64,000 nucleotides of DNA from Apostichopus japonicus. Lineage: Eukaryota; Echinodermata; Holothuroidea; Aspidochirotida; Stichopodidae. The stretch lies in NCBI RefSeq assembly GCF_037975245.1, contig NC_092565.1, positions 16,335,499 through 16,399,498 of the forward strand. The letters are read 5' to 3'. The notes under the pieces are model-generated. The model saw nothing but the letters and a program-made list of their open reading frames with translations, was not told where the DNA came from and did no database searches. The translations under genes and the position numbers were made by a program. Positions 1 to 9,934 of this stretch are shown one piece after another; within the stretch, counting starts at the first letter, position 1, and every line of letters starts with the position of its first letter.

Positions 1-179
1 AAAAATGAATGGAAATTTTCATGTTATGGATGAGAATATCAAACTCAGAATACATGTGATGAAGACCTTTAGTTATGATGAAATCATGAGATGATCATGA
101 ATTCAACATATTTACTTAAATATTTACATAAATTTTGCAAGGTAGGGTCATGTTTGGACCTGAAATCTGACTGTAGCAG

Positions 180-452
180 TGATTAAGGAAGGATGTTACA
201 AGGCTGTGTATCTCCCAGTCAAAGGCATAAGCATGACCTGTAAAGCTGTACAACTGTCAGTAAACGAAATGATCCTTTCAAATCCGCAGGATTCCATCGT
301 TAGCAAATCAGCTCTATCCGAGATTGGTCAGTTCCCATTTTGTATAACATGTCCCTGTGGAGGTAAGGAGAGGCGGCATCTCTTCTCAGCGGAGAGCGAG
401 GGAGACTTGAAGAGATGGAAAACAGCTCTGGACCAACAGATAGTCAATATTG
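180..452 (+). CDS. rhotekin-like gene, PH-domain exon (partial gene)
   Basis: This exon encodes the C-terminal part of a pleckstrin-homology domain. The frame is open from 164 to the donor at 453 (ATTG|GTGAGA), where the exon leaves one base of a split codon. Visible hallmarks are a hydrophobic strand ending in FPFCITCPCGG, then HLFSAESEGDLKRWKTAL, the usual last strand and C-terminal helix with its invariant Trp. Joined in phase to the exon at 1489, the helix runs into AWKQAC and then KGSLYDQL, which resembles the WKQCC...GSLYHEM stretch after the PH domain of vertebrate rhotekin. Rhotekins are Rho-GTP-binding scaffold proteins (established for the family). The Rho-binding (HR1) and anillin-like parts must lie to the left of the window. 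The 5' boundary is uncertain: AG acceptors at 178-179 and 217-218 both keep the frame. Neither is preceded by a strong pyrimidine tract, so the start is a choice. The family call rests on remembered similarity and was not searched. Confidence 0.7.
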
Positions 453-1488
453 GTGAGAATATCAGTCAAGTTACCCCCCCATGGACACACCCCTCAGGGA
501 CGTAAATGATACTCATATCAGCTCAATGCTTTGTCAGTTAAGCCATGGTTAAACCAAGAGGCTAGTCTGGTAGTTAGCAAGCTGGTCTTACTGCTGGTGA
601 AAGAAACAAAGTGTTTGTTTAATCAGAGACAGAAGGAATGGAAATGCTGATTATAGATAGCTCTAATGATTTGCCCTAAAGTTGTAGGTTTTGATTTTCA
701 GGGACAAAGGCAGGTCTTCTGCATTAGTCATCATATCGAAGTAAAAGGTTCCTTCTTTTCTGGTGAGAAAACTTAGATTATGAATAATTTTTTTTCAACC
801 TGGGGCCACTTTACATGAACATCTGTCATGGGTGTACAGGCTTTGGAAGAACCACGGGCATCTTGATTCGAAATAGAAGCCATTTTGCATTTTCTAACTT
901 ATTGTTTATAATAATCTTGAATGGACATGAAGTAACAAGGTTTCACTCACCTTGGATTATGTTTTCTGTGTATATTTTTGCTCTCAGAAAATGTTGTGAC
1001 TGAGAGTGGTTGAGTCACTGATCAATCTTTAAACATCTTAATAAAACTGCTTCTGAAATACATGTAATGTATATTTTATGATAGTAATCTTATTCTTAAT
1101 TTTAATGTCTATCATCTTATAGTCAAATTTGTTTGTTATTCTTATTTCTCTTTAAATTGTTTAATTTTTTTTTTTTAATATTTGTTTTTGATTTCTCTTT
1201 AAAAGGGCCTCCTCTGGGGAGATTAGTACTTTGCTAACTGAGTCTTTAAATCCTCTTAAAAGATTGTTCGATAACGATAATAATGGGCATCACTAACATT
1301 ATCACATGGCTTCGGGTATAGTGTCTCAAGGGATTTGGGATGGTTAGCAAGTTATTTGACCCCAGATTCCACTCATATTTACCTTTAATTGTAAAGTACA
1401 TTTACATATCGTATTTCATATACATATTTGGTTTATTGTCTATCAGTTCCTTCATTTTTTCCTTATCTTTTCTTTTCTTCAATTTTAG
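453..1488 (+). other. intron of the rhotekin-like gene
   Basis: GT donor at 453 (GTGAGA) and AG acceptor at 1487-1488, the latter behind a roughly 40-base pyrimidine-rich tract. The two exons join in phase 1. I see no repeat or additional exon inside; the sequence is AT-rich and unremarkable. Confidence 0.7.
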
Positions 1489-1602
1489 AAGCGTGGAAGC
1501 AAGCATGCAACTCAGTGATGCCCTTACGTACACCAAGTGCTTTCAAAAGACGAGGAAGTCTGAGACCCAGGAAAGGTTCTCTCTATGATCAGCTGACAGT
1601 AT
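1489..1602 (+). CDS. rhotekin-like gene, penultimate exon
   Basis: A 114-bp exon with an excellent acceptor (long T/C tract ending TTTTAG) and a consensus donor GTAAGT at 1603. It starts in phase 1 and ends with one base carried over. The product finishes the PH-domain helix (EAWKQACNSVM) and continues into a basic linker (FKRRGSLRPRK) followed by GSLYDQLTV. The GSLY motif a short distance after a second PH-helix Trp is what points to rhotekin rather than anillin or another PH protein. Ser residues inside RRGS and RKGS look like basophilic kinase sites, which is inference only. Confidence 0.75.
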
Positions 1603-2933
1603 GTAAGTAAATAAATAATCCCGTCAAAGTTTCCTGCATCTGGAAGTTATGCTGTGTCTAAATTCAGTAATAAAGAAACAGAAATGTATTTACAGAAATG
1701 GATCCATTTATCTGGCTAAAATCTAGTTACAAAGTCGGATCAAATAAAATTCCAAGCCATGGGGTCGATTCGAGGTAATTTTTATTGCAGGTTCGGCAGT
1801 TGAAAAGTGGAACACTTTAATTTTGGATGACTCAAACAAGATGTAAATACCAGCAATCACCCTCAGTATGGACTACATTCACTGTGGCTGAGAGAGATTC
1901 AATTTAGGGGGTCTGTGCGGGTAGGGAAGGGGCTAAACTTCATGAAGGAGAAACAAGGATAAAGGGAAGGAGAGGAGACAAAACCAGATAGTATTAAGAG
2001 AGTTTACAACACTCTACCACAAGGTAGCTCATCATGCTCTTGTCTTCCTTTCTGCCAATAAACGTCTAACTTGCACGTTTGTCTTGTGTCTTTTCTAGAA
2101 GGAATAAAACTATTTGCAAAGATTCTCACCATACATAATCTCATTTGTGATTGCTGTTTGTTTATTTGTAACGCTGAATCACAATGTCCGTCCTTTGTAT
2201 CGTTGCCTAGATAATTCAATTCACGTATTTACGGTCCTTCTCTTCATCAAGCCCTACTGTATGTTATTGGGACCGGCTAAATTTACTGCTTGAAGAACCT
2301 AAACCAAGGTCTAGGTTTTCAGATGAGAACACCTGGAAGATATTATTAAAATTAGACCTCATATGGAATGGCAAAAGGTTAATCTTGTAACAAATGAATG
2401 TTATATTGAGATATGTTCCCAATTTTATGGTGGCCATCTGCCCTACATACAGTTTGTGAGTTTTGATATGTCATTTATGTTGTTAGTTAACCTGAATGAC
2501 CAATGATATGAACAATGTGTGCCATCCACCCAACTATTTCAATGCCAAATTCAAGGCTTTGAGCGTGCTTCTTGCAATGACTTTTTCTTTGCTATGTTGG
2601 TAAAGCAAGATGTAAAGAGTAACACAATCGATACTGCTTGCAGGGTTCCCACAGGTACTTGAAATCCTTGAAAATAATTGTAGTCCTTGAAAAGTCCTTG
2701 AAAAGTCCTTGAAAAGTCCTTGAAATATGTTTTCAAGCTTGTGTTGGAACACTGATCCTGTGGAAATTGGCAGTCAAAATGATCATTTTCAGGGTTTTTG
2801 ATTGCTGAAAGTCTCACATTCTTTACTCTTTCGTTGTTTTAAAGCTCCAATATTTTGCTTGCCGTTTGCGGAAGAACAGCGATAGTAAGTGATCTATAGT
2901 AGTGATAATTCTTCTTCACATTTTAACTTTTAG
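1603..2933 (+). other. last intron of the rhotekin-like gene
   Basis: GTAAGT donor at 1603; acceptor at 2932-2933, or alternatively at 2947-2948. The intron holds a short transposon-end-like segment with an 11-bp tandem repeat around 2647-2730 (listed separately) and otherwise nothing I can name. Confidence 0.7.
2647..2730. repeat. CAGGGTTCCCAC transposon-end-like segment with 11-bp tandem repeat
   Basis: The segment opens with CAGGGTTCCCACAGG and continues as repeats of AGTCCTTGAAA (three adjacent copies near 2690-2725, with looser CCTTGAAA copies before). CAGGG-type starts followed by short CCTTGAAA repeats are typical of ends of hAT-like non-autonomous elements. I found no matching inverted end nearby, so this may be a truncated remnant. 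Confidence 0.4.
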
Positions 2934-2948
2934 ATTCTCCTCTTTTAG
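2919..2948 (+). other. tandem splice acceptors 15 bp apart
   Basis: ACTTTTAG|ATTCTCCTCTTTTAG|ATTCTCC: a 15-bp direct duplication of ATTCTCCTCTTTTAG creates two near-equal acceptors. Because 15 is a multiple of three, use of either keeps the rhotekin-like frame. The upstream site adds the residues SPLLD. Confidence 0.5.
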
Positions 2949-3100
2949 ATTCTCCCGAGAGACAAAAGTCTACCGATGAGAACAACTCACCGCCATCGGC
3001 TAACCTGAGACCAAGGCTAAAACATTCTCTTAGTGTATCAGCTTCACCCCCACCACACCTCCAAGACCCCCTGGTGTCTCTGAAGGAGACGAGAGTCTGA
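2934..3100 (+). CDS. rhotekin-like gene, terminal exon with stop
   Basis: The exon is entered in phase 1 after TTTTAG and reads through a Ser/Pro-rich tail (SPERQKSTDENNSPPSANL, then LKHSLSVSASPPPH) to a TGA at 3098-3100. A low-complexity Ser/Pro tail after the PH domain is normal for rhotekins. Two AG acceptors 15 bp apart (ending 2933 and 2948) both keep the frame because ATTCTCCTCTTTTAG is duplicated, so two isoforms differing by five residues are possible. The reading frame stays open for 54 codons after the TGA (see the entry at 3101), so the true end of the protein is not certain. Confidence 0.65.
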
Positions 3101-3265
3101 ACAGATGATGAAGAAGTCGAAACAAAAATGAAGATAGAATGGGGTTTATTGATGGAGGGATTTACTAACTGTCAGAGCATTAATTGGAACGACGAGATTG
3201 TTGAAGATTTCTGGTCCAGGGATGGTAAGGAGAAGGAACCATGTGATAAGAATAGAGGGCGCTGA
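3101..3265 (+). other. in-frame open extension after the rhotekin-like TGA
   Basis: Directly after TGA (3098-3100) the same frame stays open for 54 codons to a second TGA at 3263. The composition is acidic and protein-like (TDDEEVETKMKIEWG, then NWNDEIVEDFWSRDG). A fair splice donor (GATG|GTAAGG) lies inside at about 3224. It could be 3' UTR that is open by chance, a stop that is read through, or coding sequence interrupted by a sequencing error or polymorphism. Confidence 0.35.
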
Positions 3266-4800
3266 TCTTGATAATAACTGCCAATCTGCACACAATAGAT
3301 GCATTTTAAAATGAGCAACAGAAATATAGCCATTTCTGTAAATTTAAAGTAAATGCTACACCTGAAGGTTTATCCTATACTGTGAAGAAACTACCTCCTT
3401 GGACCAATGAGCTGTCACCGACCATCGGTGAGAGCCCCTGATTGGTTAAGGGGAGAAGATTGAAATCCAAGCAGACACGCCCTGGAAGTTTGAATGAAGC
3501 ACCGCCTGGTTCAATTTTTTCCGTTACAAAAATTGCTTGGGATGTGCAAACATTTTTCAAACTAAATTTTCAAAAAATTTATTCTTCCATCTTTCTGCTT
3601 TGGATCAGTCTGGAACAAAATTATGTAAAATTGTAAAGTTATAAGTTATTTTTAATTACTAAATGGATCAGGGTAAATTAATTCATGGCTTTTCTTCTTT
3701 GACAAAGCTGAAAATGTATGTAATATACCTTTGTTTTCTATCATGTTTATTTGTTTGTTTACTTATCGGGTAATTGTTTGTTGCTTTTGTTTCATTCACA
3801 CCATATAAGCTGTCTTCTGAAGTCAATATACTGTATGCCATATTGTTATTTGTAATAAGAGATATTTACGTTTCATTCTTTGTCTATATATCATACAATT
3901 CATTTAACTTTTTCTTTCTTTCTTGTTATCAATATTTTTTTTAAACCTTGTATGTATGTATTACTGAGTAAGGGTTTATTCAACCATTGAAACTAAACAG
4001 CATCTTTTTCTGTTAAAATTAAAATTAAAAGTGAAATTTATTTTTATATCAAATGTAATGAGAAATAACTAAGAAAATCCCCTGAGGATAAAAAAAAAGT
4101 CATATCTACAATAAAATTATACCATCTTTCTTTAGCCTGTGACCATTCTTCAAAAGAAACATGTTTCTCTGAAATAACTATTCAAGAACCGAAAAAGGAT
4201 AGAGGAAAATATTTGATATGGAATTGGGTAAATATTGGAAAAAATGCAATTATTTGTAGGCACAAAACGACTCCCTTTGATTGGAATGTACCTATCGCAT
4301 ATATGCAGAGTATATGATGTCATACCTAGACCATAGTCATAAAGTCCATGTGATCAACCTATTATCCCATACGAAGATACTGCCAACCATAATGACAGTA
4401 GTTTTGGTGTCGTGTATGAAGAAACTTGTCAAATTATTACCCGGTTTCATTTTTGAACAAAGTACTCAAATTTGTTTTGAATTTATTGCCAGGTTTTCTT
4501 ACGAAAACTAAGTCATCATGTACTTGATAATCTCTGTTCAACACTCCCACAAATCAAAACATTCTCCACATGCATGGGTTGGTTGTTTTAACTGTGGCAT
4601 TTACTGCGTGAGACCCCCCCCCCCCTTCCATCCTTTAGAGATTATTCAACGGTCATCTCACTTTCTGATAGTCAGACTGGTGGCAGGAACCCGACATTAA
4701 CAGTTTAAAATTTCGGTAGTAATAAACTTTGGTCATGTACACAATATTCATTCTTCAAATATGGTTTATGTGCTTCAAACTAGTTTCCAGCCATTTTTAA
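3266..4800. other. intergenic or 3' UTR sequence, no gene seen
   Basis: AT-rich sequence with a C tract at 4614-4626. Short open frames here have no recognisable domains or splice signals. Part may be the 3' UTR of the rhotekin-like gene; I could not place its polyadenylation site. Confidence 0.4.
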
Positions 4801-5135
4801 GTTTTGTTCAAATTTGAGAATGCAAGAGGGATATGATTACAGCTCAAGGGCGACCAACTTTGTAGTGTGAACATGTTTTGACCCCACAATGGCAATCAAG
4901 GTTGTAGTGTGAACTCTCGGGATCACACCACCCAAGATCTCCGTACTTGCAGACAGACTGGTGCAAATTCACTGACGGGGCGCATCATGAGTGCTAAAAC
5001 TTGCTGATTGATTTAGTAAACAACAACTATGATCTTTTTCGTAATATGTGGATATGCCAAGTGTCAGCTTTATTACCTCCAAAATGTAAAAGTAACATCC
5101 CGATCCCCATTGTCTTATCAAATGTGAACAAGGCC
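4801..5135. mobile_element. MITE family A, copy 1
   Basis: It aligns with the element at 20115-20351. Shared blocks are TTGTTCAAATTTGAGAATGC near the left end, CAAGGGCGA, TTTGTAGTGTGAA, TCAGCTTTATTACCTCC, and the right end TCAAATGTGAACAAGGCC. The right end is the inverse of the GGCCTTGTTCACATTT left end seen intact in copy 2, so the family has terminal inverted repeats of about 16 bp. The left end is more decayed here. There is no coding capacity, and the target duplication is not clear. Confidence 0.6.
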
Positions 5136-7510
5136 TAAATTACCAAACATATTTCATTTATGAAGGATGACTTAAAACAGAGAGTTAGTGTTGGTACGTC
5201 ATTGTCCACACCTGTGTGCTAGTAAAATTGTATGGGTATTCTGGTTAACAAGATATTCATTTGCATAGGGCTATATAGTGAAGAGAATGATGGGGAATTC
5301 CTTGATGGTAACAAAAATTCAGGCAACACTGCATTATTCATTGGATATCACCATGGAGACTTGTGAAGAACACTAGATATTTGACAATTTTAGTCAGGAA
5401 AGATAATGAATGCTGAAGAAGTGTGTTGAAATTGTCTGAAACTTTGTAGCCAGTTGAGCATAACTAGCAATTTAATATCACTGTATAGTCCCTTTAAAAT
5501 ATTGTAACATATTCAGAGTGCCCTTCTCTCCTCTCCTCCATCCCCCCCCCCCCCCCCCGTTGCCTCTCCATCCATTACCGTCACACAAACAAAATGCCTA
5601 TGGTGTCTTATTGTCATAGAGTGTTCAAGGAACGTAGCAGCTGCCTTACCATTTTGACAACAGGAAATAAGTCTTTAGGTTTGATCAAGGAGTGGTAATA
5701 CAATTGGTGATTGAGTGAAGAAAGATTGAAGGTGGAGAAAAGTATTCTAGAGATTTTTAATCTTTTTCTTAATTTTATGGATTAAAGGCAACTAGACCTT
5801 TACACATTAAGCCAATATTTACCACTTAAAGTTATTCTGTTTGTTGTTTCTGTATATTTTTGCTCAAGAATCTCTCTAGCATCCAGCATCGCTACTTTAA
5901 TCTCTGAAAGTAGATGTCTGTGTCCAGCACTTAGTCTTATTACTTCCATATCCTATCAATGTTGAATTTTTGTTAATTTGACTTCCAGGACCTACAGTAG
6001 AACCATTTTTATTAGATTAAGTCTAATATAGTGATGCGATGTTATAGACACAAAGAGAATGTTCTTATAGTGTTCAAGTAGTTACAGTTACTATTGGATA
6101 AGTGTAATGGATTTATCTGTAGCCTTGGGTGCTCTTATACTCAGAACAAAATACAATACCATTGGGGTTTACATGCTTGTCAATGTCTGCTTTTCATAGT
6201 GCCAATTTATATGTTACTTAATACTAACACTTGTATGTGTAAGTATATACAGTTTTAAATATATGTCCAGTGTCATAAACTCTGCAGTGTTTGTAAAACA
6301 CAAAGATGAAGTGATATCTATCAATCGATCTGTCAGAGTATTGACCATTTATTTATGAGAGTGGTTTTAATCTCCTCATGTTTAGTTTGATTTAAAAGAC
6401 ATCAATTCTCAGGTTCACCTGATATGAGAGTTCCATTGCAAATGTTTGCTTGGTCACCTGCTCATATTTCTAAAGAATTACCACAGTTTGAGAATGTCTC
6501 TTGCTCCCCTCCCCCCACCTCCACCACCCCAACCAATTTCCCACGGAGGGCCTACTTTGTATTTCTCGCTCTAACAAAAAAATTAAGATATTCAATTTTG
6601 AGAGTGAAGCCTCTCACTTTCTGAAGTGCAACAAGAAGTTTGAAGGAGATTTATGGTAGGACACAAATGGGGGAAAGTTAATTTTATAAATATTGGGCAT
6701 CAAGACTTCTTGTGTAGCATTGCCTTGCCACCTTCATTTTGCCATATTGCCATGTTAAACAGTAACCTGCAGGTGAAACTGTTAGCTGCAACGTTCTTTT
6801 ACTCTATGTTCATAAATGTTGCATAATACACGACCTGTAGTTGTTTTCCAATTGGGTGATTAATATATTTTATTTTTATTATTATCTTTATGTTTGTATT
6901 GAGTAACACCTATATATTCTCACAGTGCATTGTACAAGTGTCATGAAAATAAGTGTTTGAGAATGTAACAACTTGTAAATGATGGAACGGCACCTAAGTT
7001 CAGCTTTGTACCCCTTCCCACACCCCCTCCATGACTTTTAAAATTTAAATTTTTGAGTTATGCTCTTGTTCTTTTTAAACTCAGTTTAATACCTGTCATG
7101 TTTTTACTTTCTCTACAAATATATTATAACCCTTTTACCATTCTATATATCTTTATCAAGTGTATGAATGTTATGTATGTCACATGCTACCTTCATACTC
7201 CATTCTATAAATATATACTAATGCAATTTCTCTGCATTGTAAAGTTTTGGCAATACAAAGTTTACATGTTATTGGATAATAAAAGAAATGAAAAAAAAAG
7301 AAGAAGTTCCTTCCTGTGATTGTTCTTATGATTTCCATGTTTGAGTTGGACAGATGCAAGTAGATTAAGTCGCTGTTGGTTTGAGAACAATGTATCTTGA
7401 GACATTGGAATATGAGCTGAATGAGGAAAAGTAAAGCTTTTTCCTGTTATTTCTATAAATGTCATTGCAAATGTTAATTATTTTAGTTAACGAGTGCTTC
7501 TACTAGGAGA
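5136..7510. other. no gene seen
   Basis: AT-rich sequence with a C tract at about 5545-5559. Several short open frames lack codon-like composition or splice context. Nothing here supports a gene or RNA. Confidence 0.4.
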
Positions 7511-7514
7511 GATT

Positions 7515-7570
7515 GGTGAAGCGATATTAGTAGAGGTGGGACGGTGAAGCGATATTAATAGAGGTGGGAC
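7515..7570. repeat. 28-bp tandem duplication
   Basis: Two adjacent copies of a 28-bp unit beginning GGTGAAGCGATATTA and ending GAGGTGGGAC, differing at one base. A G-rich stretch follows. Confidence 0.8.
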
Positions 7571-7808
7571 GGTTGGGGGGGGGGAGGGGGTGTGCAGCTC
7601 CCTCTGCCTCAACCAGGTCACAGGGTGGGGGTGGGAGGGGGGCTGAAGAGTATTCTTATATGGATCAGTCATTATATAGCTGTGATATAAGGAAAGTAGT
7701 TTTGAAGTCATTTCCAAAGCAACTCAAAACCCAAACTAATATACAAACATTTAAATCAGTCCAGATGCAACAGAAATTCAATGGAGACTGGTGTCAAATA
7801 CCAACTAC

Positions 7809-8177
7809 CAGTGGCTTAGGAAGGTACTTTTGAGTGGGGGGGGGGGGGGCTGAAGACTGATGGCCGGCCTGGGGGAGGGGTCTAAGGGGAGGGGGTGTCC
7901 ACCTCCCCTTTGGCATTTTTTTGCATTTCCAGGTGGCCTCAGATGCAATTTGGTGCAATATAGCACACTTCAACTCTCACTCCATTTTGTAAAGAATTTT
8001 GCATTTTCACCTGGCCTTAAATGCAATTTGGTGCTCCAAATGAGATTTTTTTCTCATTTGGAAATGAAAAAGGGGTTTTCTGACTTGCAGAGCGGGGGGG
8101 GGGGGGCGGAATGATACTTCCGCCCCCCATATTTTTCACGGGGGGGGGGGCTGGCGCCCCCGGTTCCTACGCCCTTG
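7809..8177. mobile_element. hAT-type MITE (family B), copy 1, 8-bp TSD
   Basis: A 369-bp element with ends CAGTGGCTTAGGAA and TTCCTACGCCCTTG (imperfect inverted repeat). It is flanked by a perfect 8-bp target duplication CCAACTAC at 7801-7808 and 8178-8185. Eight-bp duplications and CAG-starting ends are the hAT superfamily signature. The body contains long G runs and TTGCATTTCCAGGTGG-like text and has no coding capacity. It is nearly identical to copy 2 at 8953-9327. Confidence 0.9.
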
Positions 8178-8185
8178 CCAACTAC

Positions 8186-8938
8186 AACTCAAAAAAAAAA
8201 AATAGTTCATTTCCAAAGCTGCTTTTCCATTTTCATCATTTTCGTATGTAATTGTATATAAGTCACCCATCTCCCATAATAAAAAAAAGTGGTTGCGCTC
8301 CTATTTAACGTACAACAATCTTTCAAAACCCAAAAGAGCCAGTTGTTACATTACCCTGCACGAATCAGTTACATTCAATTGATCAAATACGCAAGTGCAA
8401 ATTGTCACGTAGGCACGATGATGTAATCTCCGTTGTATCTAGACTCTTTTCATGCATTGGCGAACATGGATATTTAACTTATCAATGAATCGAACATGTA
8501 TAATGAGTTTTCGTTTTCTTTATTATACCTAGGTTTATTCTTCCTTGACCTTCTCAGTTGTTGGTTTACAGTCATGTTTACAGATATGTGGGATTGTCGG
8601 GCGTGACATGCGAATCTGTAAGACGTTCGGTCAAATGAGTGGGCGACGAAAAGGCAAAAAAGAAAAAAGAAAAGAAAGGTGACCAACTTAGCTTTTAAAT
8701 TGCTGGAATTAATATTGTACTTCTTAGAGAAACCATAGAAATCCTTATCAATTTCTATGAGAAAAACTGACTAGCGAAAAATGCCAAAGATAAAGTCAAT
8801 TGCGTAGGTTCGCTATTTAAAGCGCCGACGTATATGAACGAAGCTGATACCTACATCCGTATTTCCCCCTCATCCGCTTGCGGGAAGTTGCGGGTTTTTT
8901 GTACTGAGATATCCAAGTTGGTATATGCTGTACAGTGC
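8186..8938. other. spacer between two MITE copies, no gene seen
   Basis: AT-rich sequence between the two family B copies. It contains no recognisable coding or RNA feature. Confidence 0.4.
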
Positions 8939-8952
8939 ATGTTAGCTACTGC

Positions 8953-9327
8953 CAGTGGCGTAGGAAGGTACTTTTGAGTGGGGGGGGGGGGGCTGAAGAC
9001 TGATGGCCGGCCTGGGGGAGGGGTCTAAGGGGAGGGGGTGTACCCCTCCCCTTTGGAATTTTTTGCATTTCCAGGTGGCCTCAGATGCAATTTGGTGCAA
9101 TATAGCACACTTCAACACCCACTCCATTTTGTAAACTTAATTTTGTATTTTCACCTGGCCTTAGATGCAATTTGGTGCTCCAAATGAGATTTTTTCTCAT
9201 TTGGAAATGAAAAAGGGGTTTTCTGACTTGCGGAGCGGGGGGGGGGGGGCGGAATGATACTTCCGCCCCTCCACATTTTTCACTGGGGGGCTGGCGCCCC
9301 CCCAGCCCCCCGGTTCCTACGCCCTTG
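8953..9327. mobile_element. hAT-type MITE (family B), copy 2, 8-bp TSD
   Basis: A 375-bp element with ends CAGTGGCGTAGGAAGG and TTCCTACGCCCTTG, flanked by a perfect duplication GCTACTGC (8945-8952 and 9328-9335). It has the same orientation and nearly the same sequence as copy 1, which suggests recent activity of the family. Removing the element and one duplication joins an ATG at 8939 in frame to the open frame ending at 9555, so it interrupted a possible 77-codon reading frame. Confidence 0.9.
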
Positions 9328-9335
9328 GCTACTGC

Positions 9336-9844
9336 AAAGAACAAATCTTTCCCGGATTTCTTTTCAAAAAATCCTTTCTCCTCTTCATCTGATCACACAG
9401 TAAAATCTTTGCAAGTTACGACGGATAAAATTAATTGGGCCTATGGCGTCTTTGTTAGTGAGTTTGCTTGTTTTTTGGGGATCATATTTGCGCAGGCAGT
9501 GGGTGGTGTTGGCATAGCCAAGGTTACCACAAAGTTACTCGAGCATGCGAATTGAAGATTCTTGCTACGAAATTGCTTACGTCATGGAACCAGTGGCGGA
9601 ACCATGGGCTGTATCCCGTGATTTTATTAGGGTGGGGTGGTTGGGGAAAGGCTAGTGGTATATTGCGCCATGCATGGAACATAACGTTGACATTGAAAAC
9701 GTTATTTTTACTGAATACAATTTTCACGTCGGGTGGCTTCCAATTCATCAGTTAACTCAAACTTGGTATCTTTTCAATTTAGAAAGTCATTTCAGATGGG
9801 AAAACCGTAGATTGCTCTTGGATGGGACACCCACCTTACAATAT
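9336..9844. other. unassigned sequence right of MITE copy 2
   Basis: It holds the right part of the frame interrupted by MITE copy 2 (to 9555; residues such as KINWAYGVFVSE). After 9592 follows a CAGTGGCGGAACC start that looks like another transposon end, though I found no partner end. The stretch from about 9680 may be the body of the SINE whose head is at 9845-9934 on the minus strand. Confidence 0.35.
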
Positions 9845-9934
9845 GGTCCGGCCGGTGATCGAACCCCGAACCTCCCGATTGCTATGCCTCATTGCTTTTT
9901 CATATGCCACCGCCTTTATCCACTCCGCGGCCAC
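9845..9934 (-). repeat. tRNA-derived SINE head (minus strand)
   Basis: Read on the minus strand, this begins GTGGCCGCGGAGTGGATAAAGG, an A-box like that of Ser/Leu tRNAs but with insertions. About 50 bases later comes GGTTCGATCACC, matching the B-box consensus GGTTCGANNCC. The stems expected of a real tRNA do not pair (acceptor and T stems are broken), so this is a pol III promoter-bearing SINE relic and not a tRNA gene. The body would extend leftwards. Confidence 0.6.
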
